DNA of 64,000 nt. Source: Acidobacteriaceae bacterium (GTDB taxonomy: Bacteria; Acidobacteriota; Terriglobia; Terriglobales; Acidobacteriaceae). Where the stretch lies: the NCBI GenBank assembly GCA_030041045.1, contig JASHOQ010000047.1:62001-126000 (forward strand), in the 5' to 3' direction. A model generated the notes under the pieces. That model worked only from the letters and a program-made list of their open reading frames with translations. It was not told the origin of the DNA and searched no databases. The translations under genes were made by a program, and so were the position numbers. This document shows positions 16,604 to 25,865 of the stretch, piece after piece. Position 1 is the stretch's first letter, and the number at the start of each line of letters is the position of its first letter.

Positions 16604-17287
16604 ACTTTCTATTGTACGAATTCGGGCAGCCGACGTAACCAGCCGGCGCAGGCAACTTTTTTAATGGAAACTGCTTCACGGATCGGCCTCGTGGGGTTAA
16701 TATCGGGTAAACCGGAGGACGCGCGGTTCCGTCTTACTCTGATTCTTCATCAACTCTTTTGGGTTGAGGAGTTAAATAGAGGTTGGCCACTAGCGTTGAT
16801 TGGCCAACGGGGGGCACGCGCCTTCGTACATTGATTCGAGATCGAACATTGGATTCCGTTGGCTAGACCGATCGGTGCAAGGGTCGTTGAGGAACCAGTA
16901 AATCTCTTGCTGTTATCGGCGCTGAGTGAGCCATTCGCGCAGGCGGACCGGCGAGTCCTTCCCCGGCGCGTATTTTTGCCGCTCATGCGGCCTACCGGGC
17001 TTTCAAAATCAATTGTATTGGGAAAGTTGTCTTGGGGCTCCGATCGAAGTGAAGTAGCAGTTTTTATTGCGGTTCTCCTGTTGCTGCAAGGCAAAGCCGT
17101 CGCCCAAGAGTGATGTGCCGGGACAATCCGTTCCGGTGCAGGGCCGGTGAAGCTGTAACCGGGGAGCGGCATAAAGCAAAGGCTGTTGGTACGCGCGCGG
17201 CGCGGTTTGGTCTTGCTCTCCTCAAGACCCGCCGGGTTTTCTTTCTGAAGCGCGCGCTCCGGCAGTTGAGCAATGGGAGAGAAAGAA
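16604..17287. other. 684-bp intergenic region, divergent promoters and leader
   Basis: No supported gene lies between the secreted protein and the PIN operon; frames on both strands here lack coherent composition. Positions 16740-16810 hold an inverted pair, TCAACTCTTTTGGGTTGA. The segment 17112-17190 looks structured and resembles part of a cobalamin riboswitch. From 17195 to 17265 lies a GC-rich stem region, CGCGCGCGGCGCGG. Confidence 0.5.
17112..17190 (+). promoter_or_regulatory. Possible cobalamin-riboswitch-like leader (tentative)
   Basis: GGACAATCCG (17121-17130) followed 22 bases later by CTGTAACCGGGGAGCG (17153-17168) matches the order of two conserved blocks of the cobalamin riboswitch core. 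AAAGGCTGTTGG (17178-17189) sits where the GCCACTGG block is expected but deviates. The upstream GGGAA-type block is poor. It could be a degenerate or variant riboswitch or chance similarity. The downstream genes have no obvious link to B12. Confidence 0.3.
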
Positions 17288-18007
17288 ATGAAGTCGACAA
17301 GAGCTGCGCAGAACAGCGTAGAAAATGGCAACCTGAGTATTCCCGCCGCAGAAGAAATTATCGAAAATGCACTGAATGAATTGCAGTATTCCACTGACCC
17401 GGGTCTGGCGCGGGCGCTGCGCTTCCTGGCCCCGCCGGGCTATCAGGCAATTGTGGAACTCTGCAGCGAAAATGGGCGCAGCAAGCGGAGAAACGCCTCG
17501 GCTGACTCCTGGTCGCCGGAGGATGACGAAGTTCGCATCTATTTTGAACGCACAGGCGACAGCGAACCCTCCTCGCGCGCCGGGCGGGCGTCGCGTTCCC
17601 TGAGCAGTCACGCTGCCGAAGAAGAGGAATCCGAGCCGGAACCGTTGCTGCCGGCTGACATGGACACGCGCGTGAAAGAGCTCTGCGCGGCCCTGGCGGA
17701 GGCCGAGCGCGGAGGTCACGCCTTCATTGCCCTCAAGTGGTTCCGTGACTCGTTCCTCCCGCGCAAGTCCTACCGCTGGAATCAGCATCCGGAGACGCGG
17801 CAGTCGGTTCTGGCCGAAGCTATTCAGCGCGGCGTGGTGATGACCAGCAAGATTGCCAACCCCAAGACCCCTGCTTATCCCACGACCACCATCCGGCTCA
17901 ACCGGGTCGAGGCCGGAATCCCCGAAGAAAACCAGCGCTTCCATCCAGTGGCCGTCCACGGCGAGGCGGCCGCCGAAGCCATTGAAGTGGAACGGGGGAG
18001 CGAGTGA
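17288..18007 (+). CDS. Uncharacterised partner of PIN-like protein
   Basis: From ATG 17288 (GGGAGAG eight bases upstream) the product has 239 residues. The N-terminal ~75 residues are helical (IPAAEEIIENALNELQYS). A charged low-complexity stretch rich in Glu and Ser spans about 85-125. The C-terminal ~110 residues form a compact domain, ELCAALAEAERGGHAFIALKWFRDSFL and QSVLAEAIQRGVVMTSKI, with a helix-turn-helix/winged-helix look. No known antitoxin motif is seen. Its stop overlaps the GTG start of the PIN gene by four bases, so the two are translationally coupled and probably interact. Confidence 0.65.
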   Translation: MKSTRAAQNSVENGNLSIPAAEEIIENALNELQYSTDPGLARALRFLAPPGYQAIVELCSENGRSKRRNASADSWSPEDDEVRIYFERTGDSEPSSRAGRASRSLSSHAAEEEESEPEPLLPADMDTRVKELCAALAEAERGGHAFIALKWFRDSFLPRKSYRWNQHPETRQSVLAEAIQRGVVMTSKIANPKTPAYPTTTIRLNRVEAGIPEENQRFHPVAVHGEAAAEAIEVERGSE

Positions 18008-18468
18008 GCTTCTACTTTCTTGAGGCCACCGCCTTTCTGAAGCTGTTCGTGCAGGAGCCCGGCACGGATACGCTGATCCGGCGCCTCGAAACCGTAGAGG
18101 ACAACAGCAAGCTGATCTCTGCCTCCACCCCGCTCGAGGTCTACGCCGCCATCCGCCGGCGCGAGCGCGCCGGCGATATTGCCCCGGGCGATGCCGTGGC
18201 CGCGCTCGAGGTGCTGCGCCTGGAATCGGCGCGCACGGTGCAGCAGCCGCTGAATCCGGCCGTACTTGAGGCGGCGCGCCAGCTCATCGACCGCACCAGC
18301 CTGCGCTGGCCGGAGACCCTACAACTGGGCGCCGCGCTTACAGCCCGGGACATGTTCAAGGGCACGGCCATCCTGTTCATCTCTTCTTCGCCGCAGCTGC
18401 TCGAAGCCGCGCGCGGCGAGGGCCTGGAAACCCTCGATCCGGTCAAGGAAGAGGTGCCGGTGCATTAG
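18004..18468 (+). CDS. PIN-domain protein with degenerate active site
   Basis: The 154-residue product has the layout of a VapC-like PIN domain. The first strand is FLEATAFLKLFVQEPG (usual form LDTSALVKLY), followed by STPLEVYAAIRRRERAG and LRWPETLQLGAALTA, and it ends ILFISSSPQLLEAARGEGLETLDP. Of the four usual acids, the first Asp is Glu7, the second Glu45 is kept, the third Asp is Glu104 and the fourth Asp is replaced by Ser. Ribonuclease activity is therefore doubtful. The GTG start overlaps the upstream gene by four bases. It may be a non-catalytic PIN fold acting as an RNA- or protein-binding module. Confidence 0.75.
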   Translation: MSFYFLEATAFLKLFVQEPGTDTLIRRLETVEDNSKLISASTPLEVYAAIRRRERAGDIAPGDAVAALEVLRLESARTVQQPLNPAVLEAARQLIDRTSLRWPETLQLGAALTARDMFKGTAILFISSSPQLLEAARGEGLETLDPVKEEVPVH

Positions 18469-18492
18469 CCGTCTGCCGTCCGACGGCTTACG

Positions 18493-18601
18493 GCATTTTC
18501 TGAGTGACTGTGTCCTTTTCACTGCCTCGCAAGATCGCCGCTCCCTGTTGGTCGCGTCGACTCCGCTGTCCGTCTTCGGGATACAGCTACTCAGAAAATG
18601 C
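18493..18601. mobile_element. MITE-like element, subfamily A copy 2
   Basis: The terminal inverted repeats are GCATTTTCTGAGTGACTGTG and (inverted) GCATTTTCTGAGTAGCTGTA. The 109-bp element is non-coding and matches the 12434-12586 copy without its 44-bp insert. The right half contains CTTCGGGATACAGC, shared with the subfamily B copies at 36562 and 59009. Confidence 0.8.
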
Positions 18602-18666
18602 ATTAGCCTCATTCAGAGCGAGCCGCAAACGAATCCTTTGCCCATCCCTCGTTCAGCAGAGAAGCG

Positions 18667-20436
18667 ATGATCATTCACCCAAGGCAGGCCTTGCCCGAAG
18701 CGGCCGGGACCAAATCGCAGTTACGCAAGGCCATGGGCTTCTGGGATGTGCTGCTGTTCAATATCGCCACCGTTTTGGGGCCGCGCTGGATCGCCGCCGC
18801 CGGGCACAACGGCACTTCGTCTATCAGCCTGTGGATGGTGGCTGCGGTCTTTTTCTTCGTTCCCGGCGCGCTGGTGATCAACGAGCTCTCCTCGCGCTTT
18901 CCTGAGGAAGGCGGTCTTTACGTCTGGGCGCGCGAGGCCTTCGGTCCCTTTCACGGCTTTGTGGCCGGATGGACCTACTGGATCTATACCATCTTCTACT
19001 TTCCCGGGCTTCTGCTTGCGAGCGCGTCCATGAGCGCCTACATTCTGGGCGGCCGGGGCGTCGCACTCGCGGACAATCGCGCCTTTCTGCTGTGGGTTTC
19101 GCTGGCCATGCTGGTCGTTGCCGTGGTGCTCAATATCATCGGCCTCAACATCGGCAAATGGCTGCAGAATGCCGGCGGCGTGGGCACCTATCTCCCGCTC
19201 ATTCTTCTCGTCGGCATTGCCGCCGTGGTGTGGTGGAAGCACGGATCGGTGACGCACTTCACCCTGCGCAACATGATGCCGGCGTGGAACTGGGACACGG
19301 TCAACTTCTGGTCGCAGATCGCCTTCGCCTTTACGGGTCTCGAGCTCGTGAGCGCCATGAGCGAGGAGGTGCGCGACCCGCGGCGCACGCTGCCGCGTGC
19401 AGTCTTCGGCGCGGGCGCGCTCATCGCGCTCATGTATATTGCGGGCACGTTTGCCGTGCTGGCGCTTTTGCCTGCGGCCAGTGTCGACCCGCAGAGCGGC
19501 GTGTTCGGCGCCATCTCGGTGGGGTCGATCGCGCTCGGCGTGGGATTCTTCGGCATCGCCGCGGCGCTGCTTGCGGCCGCGGGCAACGTGGGCGGCGTGG
19601 GCACCACCGTGGCCGGCATTGCGCGCGTGCCTTTCGTTGTGGGCATCGACCGTTACCTGCCCCCGGCTTTCGGCAAGATTCACGCGAAGTGGAAGACACC
19701 GTGGGTGTCAATTCTGGTGCAGGCCGTGCTTTCGGGCGCGATTCTTCTGGTGAGCCAGATCAATGAGACCACCCGTGGCGCCTATCAGATGTTGATCGAC
19801 GCCGCCATCATTCTCTACTTCATTCCCTTCCTCTACATGTTTGCCGCTGTCATCAAGCTTGCCCGTCGCAGTGACCGCGCCGAGAACCCGCATGCGGTGC
19901 TGGTGCCGGGAGGCGTGACGGGCGTGTGGCTCTGCGGCGGGCTGGGGTTCCTAGTGGTCCTGCTGGGCATCGTGGTCTCGCTGATCCCGCCCGGCGACTC
20001 GGAGAACAAATGGGGCTTCGAAATCGAGCTGTTTCTCTGGACGTTCACCTCGATCCTGCTTGGTCTGGCTCTTTACTGGCCCAGGGCAAGGAAGTTGTTT
20101 TCTTTTGAGGGGCGGATTCGCAGAGGCACATGGTGGCTGAGATTGCTGATCGCGAATCTGGTGGGGTTCACAGCCAAGGTTCTGATTGTGGTTTTAGTCG
20201 CCTTGTGGCCGCGATCCCTCTCCGTTGGCATCATGCTTGAGGTGGCTGTGTTCGTGGTCGTGGGCTGGTTCTTACTTGCTGCGCAAATTCAGCGGTGGCA
20301 CGACTTGAATCTCCCCGGAGTGATGTCGGCAATCAGTCTGACCGTTGTTCTGGCCCCTATTGCTCTCATCTGGCTCGGCGTGAAAGAGGGAACTGCGGGC
20401 GAGAACAAATATGGAGAAGCCCCTTCGCCCGCATGA
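18667..20436 (+). CDS. APC-family amino acid permease with C-terminal DUF805 domain
   Basis: The 589-residue product begins as a typical amino acid-polyamine-organocation transporter of about 12 helices. It has the LFNIATVLGPRW helix 1 and the PEEGGLYVWAREAFGPFHGF segment found in this group. It imports or exchanges amino acids across the inner membrane; the substrate is unknown. From about residue 480 a second module appears: FEGRIRRGTWW, three hydrophobic segments, QRWHDLNLPG (RWHD at 543-546) and GENKYGEAP (about 578-586). Those are the signature elements of DUF805 membrane proteins. The fusion is unusual. The start lies 65 bp after a MITE-like element. Confidence 0.85.
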   Translation: MIIHPRQALPEAAGTKSQLRKAMGFWDVLLFNIATVLGPRWIAAAGHNGTSSISLWMVAAVFFFVPGALVINELSSRFPEEGGLYVWAREAFGPFHGFVAGWTYWIYTIFYFPGLLLASASMSAYILGGRGVALADNRAFLLWVSLAMLVVAVVLNIIGLNIGKWLQNAGGVGTYLPLILLVGIAAVVWWKHGSVTHFTLRNMMPAWNWDTVNFWSQIAFAFTGLELVSAMSEEVRDPRRTLPRAVFGAGALIALMYIAGTFAVLALLPAASVDPQSGVFGAISVGSIALGVGFFGIAAALLAAAGNVGGVGTTVAGIARVPFVVGIDRYLPPAFGKIHAKWKTPWVSILVQAVLSGAILLVSQINETTRGAYQMLIDAAIILYFIPFLYMFAAVIKLARRSDRAENPHAVLVPGGVTGVWLCGGLGFLVVLLGIVVSLIPPGDSENKWGFEIELFLWTFTSILLGLALYWPRARKLFSFEGRIRRGTWWLRLLIANLVGFTAKVLIVVLVALWPRSLSVGIMLEVAVFVVVGWFLLAAQIQRWHDLNLPGVMSAISLTVVLAPIALIWLGVKEGTAGENKYGEAPSPA

Positions 20437-20543
20437 GGGCCGGTCGCAATTGCGGCGCGCGCACAGGTTGATCGGTTGCCCCATCTTGCGCGCGTCCTTT
20501 GTTCGAAGGGTGGGAAGCGACGGCTCTCGCAGCGCGGAACAAA

Positions 20544-21404
20544 TCACTCCCGGCGGAAGCGGTTGGCCTGGTCGAATTCGCTGCGCAGAGCGGGTGTGCG
20601 CAAGTTTTCGCGCAGGTGCTGGAGCCGCTGCTCGAGAGCATGGATGGCCTGTTCGATGGGCTCGGTGTTGGTGTGCGCAATATCGCGCCACATGGAGTAG
20701 GGACTGGCGCCCAGGCGCGTCATCTCGCGCAGCGCGCGCCCGCCCACTTCCTTGAGCTCGGGCGCGTTGCCCACTTCTTCCTCGAGCAGCGCGCTCAGCG
20801 AAGTGGCCACGAATTGGGGCAGATGGCTCACCCACGCCACCAGCTCGTCATGCCGGATGGGGTTGAGGTCGAGCACGCGCGCGCCCATGGCCCTGACCCA
20901 CGCGCGCCAGTGCTGCACGAGCTCCGCAGCCCGGGCCGAGCGGCGGGCCGCGGGATCGTCAGTAAACAGCCACACTGCGCCGCGAAACAGGTTCGCCTCG
21001 GCCAGCGAGGCGCCTCCACGCTCCTTGCCCGCCATGGGATGGCCGGGGAGAAACGCCGGCCTGCCAGGCATGTTGTAGAGCCGCGCAGACGACTCGGCGA
21101 TCATGCGCTTGGTGCTGCCCACGTCCGTCACCAGGTGGTCGGGCGAGAGCGCGCCGGAAAGCTGCGCCATAAGATCGAGCGTTGCGTAGATGGGCACGGA
21201 GAGGAGCACGACTTCGCTCGCCCGCGCGGCTTCGATTGCATCTTCAGCCACTGCGGTGAGCGCGCCCATGCGGTGAGCATAATGCGCCTCGTCCAGGGTG
21301 CGGTTCCAGCCCGTGATCGCGCCCGTATAGCCGGCGTCGCGCAAGGCCAGGCCCACCGAGGTGCCCAGCAGGCCGGTGCCGAGGATGGCGATGCGGTTGA
21401 TCAT
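20544..21404 (-). CDS. tyrA: Prephenate dehydrogenase
   Basis: The 286-residue product has an N-terminal Rossmann fold (IAILGTGLLGTSVGLALRDAG), the VTDVGSTKR motif (about 92-100) and LPGHPMAGKERGG (about 118-130), whose His is the catalytic base. The C-terminal helical dimerisation domain includes HDELVAWVSHLPQFVATSLS. It converts prephenate to 4-hydroxyphenylpyruvate for tyrosine with NAD+. No ACT domain is present, so feedback control must differ from ACT-containing forms. It is the last gene of the aromatic cluster. A repeat-rich 189-bp spacer separates it from aroF. Confidence 0.9.
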   Translation of the reverse strand: MINRIAILGTGLLGTSVGLALRDAGYTGAITGWNRTLDEAHYAHRMGALTAVAEDAIEAARASEVVLLSVPIYATLDLMAQLSGALSPDHLVTDVGSTKRMIAESSARLYNMPGRPAFLPGHPMAGKERGGASLAEANLFRGAVWLFTDDPAARRSARAAELVQHWRAWVRAMGARVLDLNPIRHDELVAWVSHLPQFVATSLSALLEEEVGNAPELKEVGGRALREMTRLGASPYSMWRDIAHTNTEPIEQAIHALEQRLQHLRENLRTPALRSEFDQANRFRRE

Positions 21405-21593
21405 GGCTAGCGAGTCGGCAAGTTAGCGAGTTAGCGAGTCAGCAAGTTAGCGAGTCAGCCGCATACTCGCCGTGCAAAGGCGAACGCGATCTCGCGCGAA
21501 GCGGTGGACGCCTGGCTCCTAGGCTCCGATTACCACCCTATCATTGCCGGTGCAATCCCGCTGACTCGCTAACTCGCCGACTTGCTGACCTGC
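21405..21593. repeat. Iterated TTAGCGAGTCAGC inverted-repeat spacer
   Basis: On the tyrA side, variants of TTAGCGAGTCAGCAAG repeat about four times (21406-21460). On the aroF side, 21560-21593 carries the reverse complement (CTGACTCGCTAACTCGCCG). The arms could form a long stem around a ~100-base core in the aroF-tyrA transcript. No gene is present. Confidence 0.75.
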
Positions 21594-22610
21594 TTACAGC
21601 GTCCTTCCCACCGCCGAGGCAATCACGCGCAATTCCGAAGTCAGCCGCGCGAAATCGTCGAGGTACATGGTCTGCGCGGCGTCGCTGACGGCCTTGTCGG
21701 CGTTGGGATGGATTTCGATGAGCAGCGCGTCCGCACCCGCGGCCACGGCGGCCTTGGCCATGGGCGCCACCATGTCGCGCCGGCCGGTGCCGTGCGAGGG
21801 GTCAGCCACCACGGGCAGGTGCGAGAGCTTTTTGAGCACCGGAATGGCGGAGATGTCCATGGTGTTGCGCGTCGCGGTTTCATAAGTGCGGATGCCGCGC
21901 TCGCACAAAATCACCTGGTAGTTGCCGCCGGAAAGAATGTACTCGCTCGAGAGCAGCAACTCTTCCACTGTGGCCGCAATGCCGCGCTTGAGGAGCACCG
22001 GTTTGCGCGCCTGGCCGAGCTCGCGCAGGAGGTTGAAGTTCTGCATGTTGCGCGCGCCCACCTGGAAACAGTCGACGTAGGGCAACATGGCCTCAATCTG
22101 CGCAATCTCCATCACCTCGCTCACAATCGCCAGTCCGTTGGCGTCGGCGGCCTCGCGCATGATCTCGAGGCCCGGAATGCCCAATCCCTGAAACGAGTAC
22201 GGCGAGCTGCGCGGCTTGAATGCGCCGCCGCGCAGAAACGCGCCGCCCGCGGCCTTCACCGCCTGGGCAATGGCGAAGATCTGGGCGCGGTCCTCCACTG
22301 CGCACGGGCCGGCGATCAGCGCCACTTTTTTTCCTCCGATGGCGGCGCGATTGGGAAACTCGACCACGGTTCCCTGCGGACGCCATGCCCGCCCGGCCAG
22401 CTTGTAGGGCGAGCTGATGCGGTGCACCTGCATCACGCCGGGCAAAACTTCGAACTTGCTCAGGTCCAGACCCGCCGTGGGTCCCACGGCGGCCAGAATG
22501 GTCTGCATCTGGCCGGTAGTGCGATGCACGTGCACACCGGCTTCCTCCATGGCGGCGATCACCGCGTCAATCTGTTCTTCGGTCGCGCTTTCCAGCATGG
22601 CCACAATCAT
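21594..22610 (-). CDS. aroF: 3-deoxy-7-phosphoheptulonate (DAHP) synthase, type I-beta
   Basis: The 338-residue product has an N-terminal ~70-residue ferredoxin-like regulatory domain (MIVAMLESATEEQIDAVIAA). The TIM-barrel core follows: VALIAGPCAVEDRAQ (about 95-109), FLRGGAFKPRSSPYSFQG, QVGARNMQNFNLLRELG, PVLLKRGIAATVEE, VVADPSHGTGRRDMV and IEIHPNADKAVSD. It condenses PEP and erythrose 4-phosphate, the first shikimate-pathway step. This is the Thermotoga-like form regulated through the N-terminal domain. It overlaps the chorismate mutase gene by four bases. Confidence 0.92.
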   Translation of the reverse strand: MIVAMLESATEEQIDAVIAAMEEAGVHVHRTTGQMQTILAAVGPTAGLDLSKFEVLPGVMQVHRISSPYKLAGRAWRPQGTVVEFPNRAAIGGKKVALIAGPCAVEDRAQIFAIAQAVKAAGGAFLRGGAFKPRSSPYSFQGLGIPGLEIMREAADANGLAIVSEVMEIAQIEAMLPYVDCFQVGARNMQNFNLLRELGQARKPVLLKRGIAATVEELLLSSEYILSGGNYQVILCERGIRTYETATRNTMDISAIPVLKKLSHLPVVADPSHGTGRRDMVAPMAKAAVAAGADALLIEIHPNADKAVSDAAQTMYLDDFARLTSELRVIASAVGRTL

Positions 22611-22957
22611 GATTTTTTTCCTGTCTCAGGCGTTTCGCCCACGCCATGGCCAGGCTCTGCCGCAGATTGGGCAGCCTGGGCGTTTCGTTCGGAAGCCAGC
22701 TCGTTCCTCTGCAGGGCGCGCATGACGTCGATGATGCGCTCGTAGATATGCGTCAGCTCGATGTCCGGCAGCGGCCCCTTATTGGCCGCGCGCACGTTGG
22801 CGTAGATGACCTTTTCGCGGTTGGGCTCGTACACCGGGAGATCGGTGGCCGCTTTCAGGTGGCCGATCATCTGCGCGGCGCGGGCCCGCTCGCTGAGCAG
22901 CTCCACCAGCTGGCGGTCCAGGGCATCGATGCGGATTCGCAATTCTTCGATGGTCAT
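22607..22957 (-). CDS. Chorismate mutase, AroQ type
   Basis: The 116-residue product is an all-helical AroQ chorismate mutase. It has LRIRIDALDRQLVELLSERARAAQMIGHLK (about 6-35), the catalytic Arg/Lys set, VYEPNREKVIYANV and IYERIIDVMRALQR. It turns chorismate into prephenate. The last ~25 residues are a low-complexity tail. Overlap of four bases with aroF means the two are translated together; in several bacteria the mutase and DAHP synthase are fused or form a complex with cross-regulation. That suggests, but does not show, such a complex here. Confidence 0.9.
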   Translation of the reverse strand: MTIEELRIRIDALDRQLVELLSERARAAQMIGHLKAATDLPVYEPNREKVIYANVRAANKGPLPDIELTHIYERIIDVMRALQRNELASERNAQAAQSAAEPGHGVGETPETGKKS

Positions 22958-23077
22958 GTTTAGCCTCTAGCTGCTAGCCACCAGCTCCTAGCTTGGTTTC
23001 GCGGGTGCGAGCCTCAGCGCCTCGCCCTGCAATGAACAAGCTAGAGGCTAGAAGCTAGAGGCTAGGAGCTGCTTTGC
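22958..23077. repeat. TAG-rich inverted-repeat spacer
   Basis: Iterated units of the type AGCTAGAGGCTAGAAGCTAG fill 23040-23072, and complementary units (TTAGCCTCTAGCTGCTAGCC) fill 22965-22995. They flank a ~40-bp core between trpA and the mutase gene. The design is the same as at 21405-21593 with a different unit. No gene is present. Confidence 0.75.
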
Positions 23078-23875
23078 TCACCGGGTCAGCGCCGCATGCG
23101 GCAGACGCAGACCCTCAATAAATCGAGCCACCGCGCCGGGCGCATCCTCCGCTTTAGAGCGCTCGACAAGCTCGACAATCGCGCTGCCGACCACCGCCGC
23201 ATCGGCGAACTCCGCCACCTGCGCCACGTGCTGCGCGTTGGAGATGCCGAATCCCACGGCCACGGGCAGCCCCCCGTCAATGGAATTCGTCCATCGGCGG
23301 ATGCGCGCAACCAGCTCGGCTGCGTCGGCCGCCAGGCTCTGCTGCTTGCCGGTGATGCCGGTGCGCGAGATGGCGTAAATAAATCCGCGCGAGTGCTTGG
23401 CGATGGCCTCCAACCGTTCGTCGGGGCTTGTGGGCGCGGCCAGAAAAATCGGCGCCAACCCCACGCGGGCAAGCTCCGCAAGGTATTCGCGCGCCTCTTC
23501 CACGATCAAGTCCGTCGCCAGCACGCCATCGGCGCCGGCCGCGGCTGCATCATCGGCAAATTTGCTCAGGCCATAGCGCAACATCGGATTCAGATAGCTG
23601 AAGATCACCAGACCCGCCGAAGGCCGCGCCGCGCGCAGCTCCTTTGCCAGCGTGAGGACATCCTTGAGGCGCGTGCCGCGTGCAAGCGCCCGCTCGCTGG
23701 CGCGCTGGATCACCGGCCCATCGGCTACAGGATCGCTGAAGGGAACGCCCAGCTCGATCACGTCTGCGCCCGCATCAAGAGCCGCGAGCGCGATGGCGCG
23801 CGTGGCCTCGAGCGAAGGATCGCCCGCCGTCAAATAGACCACCAAGCCCGGCTTGTGCTCGAAACGTATCGGCAT
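23078..23875 (-). CDS. trpA: Tryptophan synthase alpha chain
   Basis: The 265-residue TIM-barrel protein has the family signature DVIELGVPFSDPVADGPVIQ with catalytic Glu41 and Asp52. Other expected loops follow: FSYLNPMLRYGLSKF, DGVLATDLIVEEA and FIYAISRTGITG. The phosphate-binding end is VAVGFGISNAQHV and AAVVGSAIVELV. It cleaves indole-3-glycerol phosphate and passes indole to TrpB. It lies downstream of trpB with a 71-bp gap containing a hairpin repeat. Confidence 0.93.
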   Translation of the reverse strand: MPIRFEHKPGLVVYLTAGDPSLEATRAIALAALDAGADVIELGVPFSDPVADGPVIQRASERALARGTRLKDVLTLAKELRAARPSAGLVIFSYLNPMLRYGLSKFADDAAAAGADGVLATDLIVEEAREYLAELARVGLAPIFLAAPTSPDERLEAIAKHSRGFIYAISRTGITGKQQSLAADAAELVARIRRWTNSIDGGLPVAVGFGISNAQHVAQVAEFADAAVVGSAIVELVERSKAEDAPGAVARFIEGLRLPHAALTR

Positions 23876-23888
23876 GGAGCAGCAACCG

Positions 23889-23923
23889 CAGATCCTTCGG
23901 TCGCCGAGGCGACCTCAGGATGA
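23889..23923. repeat. Hairpin between trpB and trpA
   Basis: TCCTTCGGTCGCC and GGCGACCTCAGGA flank a 3-base loop GAG, giving a strong stem with a few mismatches. The TCCTTCGG...CTCAGGATGACA form resembles a repeat common in many bacterial intergenic regions. It could also shape mRNA stability between the two genes. Confidence 0.6.
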
Positions 23924-23946
23924 CAAGTTCAAACAAAGACGCAACG

Positions 23947-25155
<1,209 letters not shown>

Positions 25156-25232
25156 GGGAACCTCCTGCGCACGAGCCTCGCGGGAAAGGGTTACTCTCCA
25201 GTGTACAGGGAATCCTTGCGCCGATCGCGTGG

Positions 25233-25784
25233 CTACTTCTTCCGTCCCATCTCGCACAGCATGTCGGAGTGAATGTTGAGCCCGATGTTGGTCATGTTGT
25301 AGACGTGCTCGCTCGCCACCAGCCACACAATCTCGCAGATAGCCCGTTCGGAGAAATGTTGGGCGAGCCGCGCGAAGGTCGCCGGGTTCACCTTCTTATC
25401 CCGCGTCAGCTCGGTTACGTAGTCGAGCGCGGCACGATCCGCCTCGCTGAAGAGCGGGCTGGTGGCGTAGTTTTCCATGGCGTCGAACTTGGCCTGGTTC
25501 ATGCCCGCCTTGATGGCGAAATAACGTCCGATATCGATGCAGAATTCGCACACGTTGATGCGCGCCACGCGTTCGCGCACAAGCATCTGCGTTTCTGCGG
25601 GCAGTTCCAGCTTCTTGTCGAGCTTGGCGATCTTCGATACGAAGAGACCGAAAGCGGCGGGCATGCGCGCGAAGATCACTTTGACCGGCGTGGGCACTTT
25701 GCCAAACTGCTTCCGCGATCCGGCGTAAGCGATCCTGGTGATGAACCCTTGCGGCTTTTCAATGGGGGCGAGAAATGGGTCCAT
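25233..25784 (-). CDS. Carboxymuconolactone decarboxylase-like (AhpD fold) protein
   Basis: The 183-residue all-helical product carries the CxxC-type motif [11 protein letters not shown] (about 96-106), a downstream acidic/His helix and the family's typical CMD helices, [28 protein letters not shown]. AhpD-like proteins with CxxC support peroxide or disulfide reduction, but substrate and partner are unknown. It sits inside the trp operon between the AAA ATPase gene and trpB (77-bp gap). That is not a standard trp location and hints at recruitment or insertion. Confidence 0.75.
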   Translation of the reverse strand: MDPFLAPIEKPQGFITRIAYAGSRKQFGKVPTPVKVIFARMPAAFGLFVSKIAKLDKKLELPAETQMLVRERVARINVCEFCIDIGRYFAIKAGMNQAKFDAMENYATSPLFSEADRAALDYVTELTRDKKVNPATFARLAQHFSERAICEIVWLVASEHVYNMTNIGLNIHSDMLCEMGRKK

Positions 25785-25865
25785 GATGCAGCCTCCCGAG
25801 GATTCAAGTTCAAATATTCTGATGATCGGGTAGCGCAGCTCGACGCAATTTCCCGTCTTTTGCTT

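Noticed and set aside
16750..17394. 214-residue minus-strand frame in the gap before the PIN operon
   Set aside because: It overlaps the start of the plus-strand gene, lacks an RBS and has no recognisable domain; composition shifts along its length.
17288..18468. Standard VapBC toxin-antitoxin pair
   Set aside because: The upstream protein is much longer than VapB and lacks a recognisable antitoxin DNA-binding motif, and the PIN active site is altered.
21405..23077. CRISPR-like repetition in the aromatic cluster spacers
   Set aside because: Units are short, directly adjacent without unique spacers, and inverted on the far side; there are no cas genes.
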